DNA of 64,000 bases from Maylandia zebra. Lineage: Eukaryota; Chordata; Actinopteri; Cichliformes; Cichlidae. The position numbers and the translations under genes were made by a program. The stretch is from the NCBI RefSeq assembly GCF_041146795.1, contig NC_135188.1, forward strand, positions 3,333,919 through 3,397,918, written 5' to 3'. The notes below the pieces were generated by a model. The model saw only the letters and a program-made list of their open reading frames with translations, was not told the origin of the DNA and searched no databases. Positions 10,671-22,240 of this stretch are shown here, in pieces. How positions within the stretch are numbered: the first letter of the stretch is position 1; the number at the start of each line of letters is the position of its first letter.

Positions 10671-11730
10671 ACGTTGGAGTCTTGGATTTCTGTTCTTAGC
10701 TGAGTGGAATGGCACATGGTGTGGTCTTCTACTACTGTAGCCGATCCACTTCAAGGTTCACCATGCTGTGTGTTCACAGATGCTCTTCTGCATACCTTGC
10801 TTGTCATTAGTTGCCTTCTGCCTACAATTCAAAACCTGTACAACGCCAGGACCATGTGGTGGGTAAGAAATACTGGAGATGAACCTTTCACCATGGACAT
10901 AAACTCCCCTGTACCAGGAGCTGTAGCCCATCAGGACCAGTACCCCTGGAAATAAGAACTGAATATGTGAGTGTGTGTGATATAACCATAACACACACTT
11001 AAACGTATTTACTCCAGATTTAAAAAGTTTGCTCACTGGATTCATTGCACTGAGCTGTGTACTTTGCACATTATGTTCACAGACTTTGCACAACTGTTCT
11101 TCCTAGTTTATAATGTTTATGTATTTTTGTACCCTACTCTTCTAAATATTTCGGTTTGTATATATACAGTTGTGTGAAAAAGAACATTTTCAGTGAATTT
11201 GCTGCAGACCTGTGAAAAACTAAGCGTAACCTATCATTCAGGAACTTGTAGAACCATCTTTAGCAGTAGTAACTAATTAACATCTGAGAAATCATTTACA
11301 GTGTTTAGTTCACTGAGGTTGGCAGGCATTTGTTTATACACAGAATTCTTAAGTCCTGTGCATAAACACAGCATTTCACGCATTTACTTTTTCAACCATT
11401 CTGTTGTAGATTTGCTGCTGTGGTTGGGATCACTGTCCTGTTTCATAGGTCTTACTTACAGAATGCCTTACTTTGGTATGTTTGAGGAGTTCTTGGTAGA
11501 CTCAGGGACTGTGACGTGCCCAGGTCCAGTGGCTAAATCATGTCCTCTCTACTACTGTGTTTGAAGGTTGATATTTTCTCTTTTTGGAACATTGTCTAAA
11601 AATAGACTTAAATAACCTTTACTATCCATTGTGATACACAGTTTGAACTTCAGTAGGTCATCTTGACAGTGTCAGTGCCCCTGAATGCACTGATATTTGC
11701 ATCAACAAGGACTTGAAGAAAAGGTGTACG
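10671..11730. mobile_element. Tc1-like transposon relics, one nested in another
   Basis: The outer relic (10671-10965 and about 11600-11730) encodes on the minus strand a decayed Tc1 transposase piece with YSSRRPHHVPFHSAKNR. A second Tc1-like relic (about 11166-11560) lies inside it. The same arrangement recurs at 21437-22240, with blocks of near-identical sequence, so it predates the local duplication. Confidence 0.65.
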
Positions 11731-13429
11731 TAGTGGTTAGAGAAAGAAACTATTTGCCAGAAAATGTCAGGTTGGAATACCCAAAAAAGACTCAGTGGAT
11801 TAAAGGTGGCACTATCTATGTAGGTTTCTATTGAAAACACACAATTTGTCTCAAATGCCCCAAATAACTCATTTGCCTGTTGGTCCCCTGGAGATCTAAC
11901 AGGACCTAACTAAGCCTTCTTCTCAGATTTTGGAGACGTTATGCAATCAAAAGGCACTGGGCAATAGGCTAGCGAAGGCACACACTAGACTTCCAGTTGC
12001 TTTACTTTCAAAATTAAACTTCAGTTCGTTACCTTTGTCGACTCATTGCCTGGGGAAAGGTGAACATACGTATTGCAAATTTTAAACAGAGTGCACGTTT
12101 AACATATTATTTAGAGGCCACCTCGAATCCAAGCGGATTATTTGGTGGCAACACAATTTGGGATCCTTTTTATACTTCAGAGGCAGGACACAAAATGCTC
12201 GATAAGCAAAACATTTCACTTCGACTCACAGATCAAAGCTCCAACTGTTTTATTTAAACGACCTGTATTTTATTTTGAAGTCAATCCTCTACTCCCCCCG
12301 AGGGTCGGATTTCCGAGTTGGGACGGCGTCTCGTTATCCAGACGGTGTTTATGAGTTTCAAGTTAGATTAACGTGAAAGCAACGTCGACGTTACAAAGAC
12401 ACTGTATTTTAATACCCATCGTTTAAACTCTGTGTTGATGTTTAAAATTGCTTTATCTCACTTTTAATCAGTCCGGGTCGCTCTTTATGGACAACAACGA
12501 ATTTTGCATATTATCCTAACATAACAGATCGTGCAATCGATTCATTTGCAACATTAATCAAAATGTTAATGCATTGCTATTTGGAACTTTACTTTTAATA
12601 CTCTATGCTACCACCTTGTGCTGAAAAGTGTTGCAACATTAAGGAAAATGAATTTGGCCATGTTCTTAAAGCCACTGTTTTTGTACTTGTCCTACTTTTG
12701 TTCGCTTTTGTTCCCACCACTAACACATGACCCTACGCTGTGTTCACTGCATCATTCCATGTTTGGCACTGATCACCAACTGCACTCATGTATATATCTA
12801 ACAAATTTCCCACGTGTGGGACTAATAAAGGTTATCTTATCTTATCTATCTACTTAGCACTTTTAATTCTTATTTTTATTTTAATGTCTATTTTAGCATA
12901 ATTTATGACAGTATGTTTGCACTGAAGCACCGCCGCAATTTCCTAATGTTGTAAACCTGCTCAACATTTGGCAATAAAACCCTTTCTGATTCTGATTTAG
13001 AGCAAAAATCTCACATCTTCCACTCTGTCAAATGGCAAAACTACAAACTCATCTTCAAGATTCTAATGAGCAGTTTTTTTTTCTGTGTATGTTAGTGTTG
13101 CCCCAAAGATAGTGGTTTAAAAGTGTTTTTTTTTAATTCATTTTCATCTCTATTTCTTAAATCTAATCAAGCCACCCTCAAGCCAAAAAGATTCTCTACT
13201 GTTGAGCAACAATACTTGATTTTAGCATCCTAGATTAAAAATGTTTTTCACATTTTTTTTTCCCATGAAATAAGGCCAGAGTTCAGAGTAAACTTTATTT
13301 GCTTTACCAAGTGATAGTAATACTGAGCTTTGCCCTCACTGCAGTGATAGCACTTGTTGCCTACTCTCAGACTGAGTCATCTGTCTTACAGGAGAAATCG
13401 TACCCACGTACAGTGACTGTATTTACAGA
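11731..13429. other. Intergenic: LINE tails and CYP2 copy-2 5' flank
   Basis: No gene seen. About 12770-12850 resembles a LINE 3' tail (GGACTAATAAAGG followed by TTATC repeats), and about 12890-13010 a second tail ending with GCAATAAAACC and TTCTGAT repeats. 13260-13429 is the immediate 5' flank of CYP2 copy 2; I could not pick a TATA box or start site with confidence. Confidence 0.5.
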
Positions 13430-16400
13430 ATGGATTCAATAATTTCTGTAATTGGAACCTATGTTTCCTGGGATCTCAAGAGTCTGCTGCTCTTCGCTGC
13501 AGTTTTCATCATCACTGCAGACTATATTAAGAATCGTCGGCCAGCAGGCTATCCTCCAGGACCCCGGGGTCTTCCAATTATGGGCAACCTATTCACTATA
13601 GATCAGAACAGAGCCCATGAGAGTATGACACAGGTACCTGTGAATCTTACAATTTTACTTATTAACTCATATTTTCATCTCAAGCCTTGTGTGCAGTGTT
13701 GGGGAGTAACGGAATACATGTACCGCCGTTACGTATTTAAAATACAAAATATGAGTAACTGTATTCCGTTACAGGTACCGTTTAAAAAGGTGGTATTCAG
13801 AAAACAGTTACTTTGTTGAAATAAATGGATTACACTGCGGTACTTTCCTGTTTCATATTGTCGCGGGTCAGGACTGTTTGGGTTTTGTTTGACAGCTACG
13901 TTCTGTTGTTCCAGGCGGCAGCGTTACAGTTGTTACAGGGCGACGCTCTCTCTCTCTGTGACTGTGTGTTTCCTGGGTGAGAGAGCGCCTTTTCGTTGTT
14001 GTTGTTGTGCTAAGATAACAGGCAGAATGCTACAAGCATAGCTCTAAAGAATGTAGCATCATGGGCAGTGTAGTTCGTGCTGCAGGGAGAATGGACTGCC
14101 ATACACGTTATGGGTCTGTGAGCGCGAGGAGGGAGAAAAAGGGGAGTGGAAAGGTACGAGTTGTCATCGAGCAAAACCGGGAGCTGGAAGCATGTAAATA
14201 TAATAATAACCACTTCAGCCAAGAAGAGAGCCTGACGAGCCCAGTTGTAAGTAAGCTATTAAGACTCGACTGTACACCGTGTTCGTGTTTTCCTCCGAAA
14301 ACAATAAGTTCCGTTGGAGCAGTCTTTCAACGCCTCTCTCTGTCTCTCGCAAGAAAAGTTGACCCACACAACAAAGTAAAGCTATTTTTCGGCTACGAGC
14401 CGACAGGGACCCCGCCGTATTAGACAGAGGTCCCTTTACTACAGTTCGGAGTCGCGGACCTTCAGTAATAGTAATAAATCACACGGCAATAGTAGGGGAG
14501 ACCGGGGATAGTTGTAACATTTTTGACATTTCTGTCTGTAAATTGGAGCTCGTTTAAGGTAGTGGATTCAAAATGTAATGCAAAGTATTTACATGTCTCT
14601 GCTATTAAATAGTGCAGCTATTTTCTCTGCAGCACAATTACCCATTGCATGGTATGGCCTCAAACACAAAGAGTGAAATGTTACAATTAACCCCATAGTC
14701 TGGGTTAGTTGTAACATATCCCGGGGTGAAATGTAACACAATGAAATAAGGGTACTGACAAAATATTAACATGTAATCTTTGTTTATTCAACACATGAAT
14801 GCACTTAGAGCCATTTATGCAGCTGTGTGTGTGTGACAGAATGCAGACATCTAGCTTTTGAACATATTCCAACCCCCCAAAAAAGACAAATTATGGAATT
14901 TTCTGCAACTGAATATTTCATTAATTTTGATTGGTCTTCCTTGAGTTTGGCCTCATTGGCTCAGTGGGCATTATAACCTACAACTCTTGCACCAATTTTA
15001 AACATAACAATGAAGCTGAAAAAATGTAGTTGTTCACCAGCATCGCAATTCCATTACTTTTTATCATGGCTTACCTTGGTGTGGTTTGCAAAGTGCTTCA
15101 GAAAGATGAGGAAATCTGTTTCTTGCACCCATCCTGATTTATTTCCACTACCAGTACTTCCTACTGGTCCATCTCTGACACAGTGGTCTGCATAATGTAT
15201 GTGTGGGGAACACAAACAGTGAAGTAATTGTGTTGCCAATGGCATTAACCGCATATACAAAAGCGACCAGTGAACCTCTCTCTGCTGATGTCGTTGCCCC
15301 AACTTGTTTAATATAAGTTAAAGTAATAGTGTGGTAAGTTGCAACATCTGCATTATTGTCACAACTAACCCAGACTGTTGCTGTTACAACTGACCCAGAC
15401 TCCTATAGCCATGAACTAGCTAACATTACAGCCAACGGCTAAAGCATTAGCACTAAAGACCTGCGCAGAATATATCCCCATAGACATACAAATAACATAA
15501 TTTAAATTTGATGAGTTTAACTGCAAAGCAGATAATGCTATTAAACATTGAAATAAAGTAGAAAAACTTACTTTTTGGCATACAAATTACTTTTTTTCAT
15601 GTTAAATTGTCTGTGTTTGACAAAATGTGCTGATTTTTCACGTGTGATAGCAGAACTGAATTGGGCATCATTTGAAACTTAGCCCTGATTGGAGAAATTG
15701 GAAGTGTTACAACTGACCCACGTTACAACTATCCCCGGTCTCCCCTACATTCACTTTGTTGTAAAAAGCATGATAATATATTAAGTAATCCAAAGTATTC
15801 AGAATACGTTACTGTCATTGAGTAACGTAACGGAATACGTTACAGAATACATTTTGGGGCATGTATTCTGTATTCTGTAATGGAATACATTTTAAAAGTA
15901 ACCTTCCCAACACTGCTTGTGTGTATCTTCTTTGATAAATCCTTTACCAGTTAGCAGAGAGATATGGAAATGTGTACAGTCTACGGATGGGACAGGAACG
16001 GATGGTGGTTTTAAACGGGTTTGATATTCTGAAAGAAGCTCTAGTGACGCAGGGAGACAGCCTGGCGGACCGCCCGGACCTTCCTTTACAGACTGATATA
16101 GCACATGGACTGGGTAAGACTACTATAGATCAAAACAGACCCAAAGCTTGAAAGTTCAAAGTTTTAAGGTTCTTTTTTGTTTGCTTTCCCCTCTCTATTT
16201 CTGGTCAGGTGTCTTTACCAGTAGTGGAAACCTCTGGAAGCAGCAGAGACGCTTTGTACTTTCGACCCTTAGACAGTTTGGATTTGGCAAGAAGTCACTT
16301 GAATCTGTGGTCCTGGATGAATTTACATATTGTGCAAAAAACATCAGAAGCTATAAAGGTACGTGCTTATTACACAGTGAGATTTTATAATGAACAAATT

Positions 16401-18804
16401 CACAGTTTACATAAAAGTTTCTTGTCTATTCTGGAGGTAAGCCATTCGATCCACACCTTATTCTCAACAATGCTGTCTCCAACATCATCTGCTCCCTGGT
16501 GTTCGGCCATCGCTTTGAGTACGGTGAAGAGAAGTTCATTAAAATGATGCAACTGTTTGACAAAGCGCTCCAGATTGAAGGCTCCATTTGGGGACAGGTA
16601 CAGCATTTAAATATACTGATCACATCCTAAATTCATGTGCCGCAACTGTGAAATGTATTCGTTACTGTGATACAATTTATAGTAAGGTCAGTGAATGATG
16701 TTTTTTTGACACAGGTATGTAAAGTTTATTAATAATGAACTCTCACTACTTGAAGATTATGTAAGTGTCTGTCATAATTAAGACCAGTCACCATAGAGAG
16801 GTGTGGAGGTAACTGTAGATGGTTTATGTTAATGGACAATTGGACAAACAAAACAAAACATGCGATGAAGTCACAATGCTTTCCAAGAGCGTATGGGATC
16901 AAAATAAAGGCAGAGTCTGGAGATATTCTGATCATCTTCTAGACATATTACACACACATATTACAGTACGAGTGAATGTTTTTGACATATAAGTTGTAAC
17001 AGTGTTTCAGTCATTTACAAAAACACAAAGACAAACGATTTTCCCAATCAGAACTTCACCTTATGGGCTTTATATTCAGCAAAATCATTGACAGCAATGA
17101 TCAAACTCATAATCCTGCAGACTTCTCTCCTGTTTCCCTTGAGCACTGTTTTACTTTGCTTGGTAAATATCATTTAAAATGCCACTGCGCCAACAAACCA
17201 ATATATATCGTACTTGCCAAAAACCAAATTGCTTCATAGTTAACAGCTTTAGACTGAGGCATGGCATTTGCACTAACGTGAATGTATTGTTCCAATCTGT
17301 TTCTGTTTGTAGCTCTACAATGCATTTCCTGTCCTGATGAGACGTTTACCAGGTCCACATCAGAGTGTCAAGCAGATGTGGAATGAAGTGAAGGATTTCA
17401 TATGGGTAGAGCTAAATGAGCACAAGAAGACCTGGGATCCCTCAGAAACACGTGACTACATTGATTGTTACCTCAGTGAGATTCAAATGGTAGGAGATTA
17501 GACTTAATTTGCCATCATAACTTGCCATATATTTCCGGTAACACTGCCAATAAAGGCACTTTTTTAAATCATTTCCAATGTTTTAAAATGTGTGTTTGCA
17601 TGTATTTTCAGAATAAGGGGCAGGACGACAACACTTTTGATGAGGAAAATCTGGTTATTTGTGTTTTGGATCTTTTTGTGGCTGGATCTGAAACCACATC
17701 CACCACCCTGCGCTGGGCTTTCCTCTACATGGCAAAATATCCTGAGATTCAGGGTAAGAGTATTGACCAGGCCTGGAAAGCTCTCTGTTTTTATTAAATA
17801 ATCTGGACATGTGTGGCACTAAAGGAACATTCTGGTCATAATTTAAGTGTAAACTTTACTATTTCCAGGTTATACTCAGCTTTTTAGATGTATAATGTAT
17901 TGTGCAATGGTGCACAAATCTCTTTAATAATCAGCGCTGTTGCACTACGCTGTAAATTTCATTGCTGAAATACTGTTTTCTTTTGTCTTTTGCACAGAAA
18001 AGGTACAGGCTGAGATAGACAGAGAGATTGGAGAGTCCAGACAGCCTTCAATGGAGGACCGTGCAAACCTGCCTTACACTGATGCTGTTATCCATGAGAT
18101 CCAGAGGATTGGAAACATAGCTCCTCTTGGCGTGCCGCATGTCACCAACAGAGATGTCGAGCTGGGGGGCTACACAGTCCCAAAGGTCATTGCTCAAACC
18201 AATTTTCAGTAAAAGACAAACATGGTTTATGTCATATTTCATTTTGTGTGTTTTATTTACCATTATTCCAATTGCCAGGGAGTTATAGTAATTCCCAATT
18301 TGACATCTGTGCTGTTTGACAAGAAAGAGTGGGAGACGCCTCACACCTTCAATCCAAATCACTTTCTGAATGAGGAGTGCAAGTTTGTGAAACGAGCAGC
18401 TTTTCTGCCTTTCTCTCTTGGTAAGGAACGACTCTGTAGATATTTTATTAATGTCTGTGCAAGATTTTTCAGCAGCCTCTCCAAACATGCACTGTAAAAT
18501 GTGCTGTTTAAGAGATGGCTGGTGAAGGACAAAAAGAGATCCTAAGTAATTCTATTGAATCAGTAACTAATCTGTGCACAGTCATCCAAAGGAAATCTAG
18601 GACTAATGTCAGTGTCTTGTCTCAGGTAAGCGGGTGTGTCTTGGAGAGAGCCTGGCCAAGATGGAGCTTTTCCTCTTCTTCACCTCCTTCATGCAGCACT
18701 TCACATTCTCCATGCCTGCCGGGGTGAAGCCTGATATGGACTACCGCTTTGGGCTCACTCTGACACCGAAGAATTATGAAATCTGCGTAACCCCACGTCA
18801 TTAG
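13430..18804 (+). CDS. Cytochrome P450 family 2 gene, copy 2 (complete)
   Basis: Nine exons: 13430-13633, 15951-16113, 16209-16358, 16437-16597, 17313-17489, 17612-17753, 17998-18185, 18279-18420, 18626-18804; 1506 nt, 501 aa, all junctions in phase. Predicted ER membrane monooxygenase: N-terminal hydrophobic anchor (about 17-31), then basic residues and the hinge YPPGPRGLP (41-49); C-helix Trp at 132 in WKQQRR; I-helix AGSETT 309-314; ExxR 366-369; haem loop F440-G449 with Cys447. The length is normal for CYP2. The start ATG matches family length. Intron 1 holds a 2.2-kb hAT whose removal restores the 87-bp intron of copy 1. No disabling change seen. Likely CYP2J/2N/2P/2AD-type; the substrate cannot be inferred. 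Confidence 0.96.
13694..15915. mobile_element. hAT element in intron 1 of CYP2 copy 2
   Basis: 2222 bp flanked by the 8-bp duplication CTTGTGTG at 13686-13693 and 15916-15923. Terminal inverted repeats: left CAGTGTTGGGGAGTAAC, right complement CAGTGTTGGGAAGGTTAC. Copy 1 has the empty site (about 103-110), and 2317 minus 2230 equals its 87-bp intron. No full transposase; the element is itself interrupted by a TIR element at 14492-15748. Confidence 0.95.
14492..15748. mobile_element. TIR element nested in the hAT
   Basis: 1257 bp with perfect 27-bp terminal inverted repeats that begin GTAGGGGAGACCGGGG. If the flanking TA (14493-14494, 15746-15747) is the duplication, the element runs from GGGGAGACC to its complement. 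Several internal GTTGTAAC / GTTACAAC motifs repeat near both ends. No transposase recognised; the superfamily is uncertain. Confidence 0.8.
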
Positions 18805-19170
18805 AAACTGCCAGCACTTGTGATCTTATTACCAGTTCAAGGTTTAAGGAAAAAAATGACAAGATTAATAGTATCACAGGCTGGGTCTCCGACCCAGCGC
18901 TCTGAGTTCTTTTTGTATTTTTCTCATTTTTGATATGTGATTAGGTTTTGTGTTATTTCCTATTTGCCTTTAGTTTGGGCAGTTATTGGTTATTGTTCCT
19001 GGGTTTTCTATGTTTTGGGGTTTTGTATTATTCATCACGTATTAGGTCTGTTAAGTTTGTGTTGTCATGTTTAGTTTTAGTTTTTCCTGTTTTATTCTGA
19101 CAGTGTCATGTGTTCTTTGTTCATTGTATTTAGCTTTCCTCTCCTGGTCCTGTCATTAGGTTTATGTCAG
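17250..19170 (+). repeat. Near-identical tract shared with 1864-3784 (copy-2 side)
   Basis: Counterpart of the copy-1 tract, with the same exon and intron lengths from exon 5 to the LTR. Its right edge at 19170 falls in the middle of an LTR that is intact in copy 1. Confidence 0.85.
18872..19170 (+). mobile_element. Truncated LTR after CYP2 copy 2
   Basis: First 299 bp of the solo LTR seen at 3486-4124, preceded by the same AATAG but with no 3' half and no second AATAG directly after it. Unrelated sequence begins at 19171. Confidence 0.85.
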
Positions 19171-19722
19171 GACGGGGCTGTGGCCCCCCCACACTCCCTA
19201 GCAGATCATTACATGGAGAAACCTTTGGAATGCAAGCATGCTGATCCACACAGGTATGCACACATGGGTATTCACAGACGCGGACTAAAGCTTTCTTGGC
19301 TGCTGCCTCAAAGCACACTGTGCGCTGTCTATCTTGCGTGCTGCACAATATCGTTTATTATTTAGTAAATATTGATATCTATGACTAGCTAGTTTATTGT
19401 GATGGTGCTTTGTTTTCTCTATTATTATGTTACTCTTTGTTGTTTGCTGTCTCCTCTGTTTGTTTTTTTTGTTTGTTTGTTTTTTTTTCTCCATACAGGT
19501 GACCCAGGAGTTCTTTTTTTTTTTCTCTCTCTTCCCCCCCCTTCTCACCGTCTCTTCTCCCCTTTGGTTTTCTTTCTTTCTCTCCCCCTCTTTCTCTCAT
19601 TCATTCCCCCTGTCCTATTTATTAAAAAAAAAAAAAAAAAAAAAAAATGACAAAGGATGAACTGAAGCGTAATGTCGCATACTGCTGTTTCTGATGTCAT
19701 TTAAGAAAAAAAAAAAAAAAAA
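19171..19722 (+). mobile_element. Unidentified insertion with poly-pyrimidine tract and two poly(A) runs
   Basis: Sequence absent from copy 1. It has T/C-rich tracts (about 19440-19620) and poly(A) runs at about 19624-19647 and 19705-19724, the second directly abutting what looks like the original copy-2 3' flank. The A-runs suggest a retroposed sequence, perhaps a LINE 3' UTR, but no coding piece is visible. Confidence 0.45.
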
Positions 19723-19880
19723 AAGAAACTCTGATATAGTTCAGAGTTTAGAGAATATGACAAGTTTAATAGTTGATTGCATATTTTGATCTGAATTTCA
19801 CTACGCACCAGTGAAATTTCTCTGCTTTCTTTAATAATAAGTGCATTATTTCCTTTAGTTGTTTTTGTTAGTTACATCAA
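19723..19880 (+). repeat. Older CYP2 copy-2 3' flank with empty LTR site
   Basis: Starts GAAACT like the sequence after the CYP2 stop and contains GACAAGTTTAATAGTTGATT, the pre-insertion version of the LTR target in copy 1, followed by sequence aligning to 4130-4230. This flank therefore never carried the LTR. Confidence 0.75.
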
Positions 19881-19938
19881 CGTCATTGTCTCCATACAGT
19901 CTTTGGTTTTGGTCCATTTTTTTTTGTCAGTCCTTTTT

Positions 19939-20826
19939 TAGGGATGAGTACCGGTTCTGACATAAACGGTAGTAACCAGACCGAAAAGCAGCGCACATTT
20001 CGGCGCTTTATTCCGGTGCTTTTTTTTTACTGAGATGTCATACACTTTGGATTCTAGCCAATCATTTTACCTTTGCAATCGTAGTAGGCGGGCCCAGGTA
20101 CGTACGTTCTTTTAGAGCAGAGCTACAGATTAAAAATGCCCAAGGCGAAGCAGTCAAAGTCTGGCTGTACTTCACAGCAAAAGATGCAAACTCAGCAGCA
20201 ACAAGTGCTTTAAGCTGATACTGTGATACTGTCAAAGGAGGTAACACCTCGAATCTGATGAAACACCTGGCGACGCATAGCGGGGGTTTTTTAAAGCCAA
20301 GAAATGCACCGTATTTGATAGCTTGCTGCAAGCCCTCACACCGAGCACATCTACTGCGGGTGTGGTGCCTGTTATCAGACCCGGAGTTAGCAACATCCCC
20401 CAAGAACCCGAAGAGGAGAGTCCTGGCCCCTAGCCCTGCCAGTGTAGCAGAAATGATGACGGATGATGATGGCAGCAGCAGCCGTTCTTCTCTGGGCGAG
20501 TAGCTTAATGTTGTTCGTGTGTAATTTACATTGAGTGGGCTAACCACGTTATTACATTAATGCATGTAAGGTGAACTAGCAAACATCATCATAGCTACAT
20601 GCGGCTGTCTTCTTGTTTGATGGCAGATACTCCCTTCACCCTGGCCACAAAGGCTAAAATGACCAAAGAAAAAGAGGGAAACAGCTAAACATGAGAGGGT
20701 TTTGGACAAAGTTTGTGTTTTTCATTCTTTAAGCACTGGTTCGAGCACCGTTTAAGCACCGGCACCGTTTCAAAAGTACCGGTTTGGTACTGGTATCGGA
20801 TAAAACCTAACTGATACCCATCCCTA
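19939..20826 (+). mobile_element. hAT element with BED-finger relic
   Basis: 888 bp flanked by TCCTTTTT at 19931-19938 and 20827-20834; the ends are inverted (TAGGGATGAGTACC, and right complement TAGGGATGGGTATC). The plus strand from 20136 carries a BED zinc-finger-like start of a hAT transposase; the catalytic region is missing. Confidence 0.85.
20136..20290 (+). pseudogene. hAT transposase BED-finger fragment
   Basis: Reads from an ATG as a basic start, then SKVWLYFTAKDANSAATSA, an in-frame TAA, then GGNTSNLMKHLATHSG. This is the familiar BED finger pattern with its middle damaged: the second Cys pair region is lost. Dead fragment. Confidence 0.7.
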
Positions 20827-21307
20827 TCCTTTTTTCTTTACCTTTTTCTTTTTGATGGACTTTTATTATGCAGCTAAAGAGAGGACAAACAGGTAGATTG
20901 GGTGTCCTTTAATGGCCTAAAAGCAAAACCAGAAAACAAAAAGTATAAAAATTAAATAGGAACCAAATTGGTAGCTAAATACGGCAGCATGCACAGTGGT
21001 TAGCTGCATGTTCTCAGAGTCTTTGTGTGGGTTCTGTCCAGGAGCTCCTGCTTCCTCTCACAGTCCAAAAACATGCAATTAGTGGGGTTAGGTGAACTGG
21101 TGATTCTAAATTGTCCATAGGTTTTCAAGACTCTGTCAAACAGTCTGTGTGCATCACTACTGTCGCACATACTGTAGTTCCTAAGTTATATTAAAATGGA
21201 AATTTTACTCACTGCGTGATAGGAGTGTTGTTTATTCCTCCAATAAAATTCTGCTTACTTGACCTAGATGAGATGTAGTATTTACTTTGACTTGCTGTAT
21301 TTTTTGT

Positions 21308-21409
21308 ATAGATTCAGTATTTTCTGTAATCAGATCCTGTCTTTCCTGGGATTTCAGTAGTCTGCTGCTCTTTAATACAGTTGTCCTTGTCATAGCAGAC
21401 TACATCTAA
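21308..21409 (+). pseudogene. Relic of CYP2 exon 1 (number 2)
   Basis: 34 codons align without gaps to the first exon of CYP2 copy 2 (hydrophobic anchor, SWD, SLLLF, ADYI), but the start is ATA and the frame ends in TAA at 21407-21409. No downstream CYP2 exons were found; a Tc1-like relic follows. Confidence 0.85.
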
Positions 21410-21436
21410 CACATAAAACTACATACAGCACACACT

Positions 21437-22240
21437 TGCATTTAATTTTGGTGAGCCCATGGAAGTTGGAGTCTTGGTTTTCTGTTCTTAACTACTACTG
21501 TAGCCGATCCACTTCAAGGTTCACCATGCTGTGTGTTCACAGATGCTCTTCTGCATACCTTGCTTGTCATTAGTTGCCTTCTGCCTACAATTCAAAACCT
21601 GTACAACGCCAGGACCATGTGGTGGGTAAGAAGTACTAGAGATGAACCTTTCACCATGGACATAAACTCCTCTGTACCAGGAGCTGTAGCCCATCAGGAC
21701 CAGTACCCCTGGAAATGAGAACAGAATGTTTGAAAGTGTGATATTACTATAACACTGAGCTGTGTACTTTGCACATTATGTTCACAGACTTTGCACAACT
21801 GTTCTTCCTAGTTTATAATGTTTATGTATTTTTGTACCCTACTCTTCTAAATATTTCGGTTTGTATATATACAGTTGTGTGAAAAAGAACATTTTCAGTG
21901 AATTTGCTGCAGACCTGTGAAAAACTAAGCGTAACCTATCATTCAGGAACTTGTAGAACCATCTTTAGCAGCAGTAACATAGTCATTTTATCTGAGGAAT
22001 CATTTCTTATATATAATTTACAGTGTTTAAAGTTGGAAGGCCTTTGTTTATGCACAGGTTTCTTAAGTCCTGTGCATAAACACAGCGTTTCATGCATTTA
22101 CTTTTTCAAACATTCTGTCGTAGATTTGCTGCTGTGGTCAGGATCACTGTCCTGTTTTCAAACCCAGCTTCAGCCAAGCTTTACCTGTTGAGCAGAATTC
22201 CTTACTTTGGTATACAGAGGAGTTTATGGTATGGTCCTTT
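21437..22240. mobile_element. Tc1-like relics, paralogous to 10671-11560
   Basis: Same order as at 10.7 kb: a transposase-derived segment (about 21437-21720), then a second Tc1-like segment (about 21857-22240). Long blocks match the 10.7-11.5 kb copy with few changes. Decayed; no open transposase. Confidence 0.65.

Noticed and set aside
19285..19660. Lys-, Phe- and Leu-rich frames on both strands
   Set aside because: Translations of poly-pyrimidine and poly(A) low-complexity tracts.
1..19880. CYP2 copy 2 as a processed retrocopy of copy 1
   Set aside because: Both copies keep all introns at the same positions and phases.
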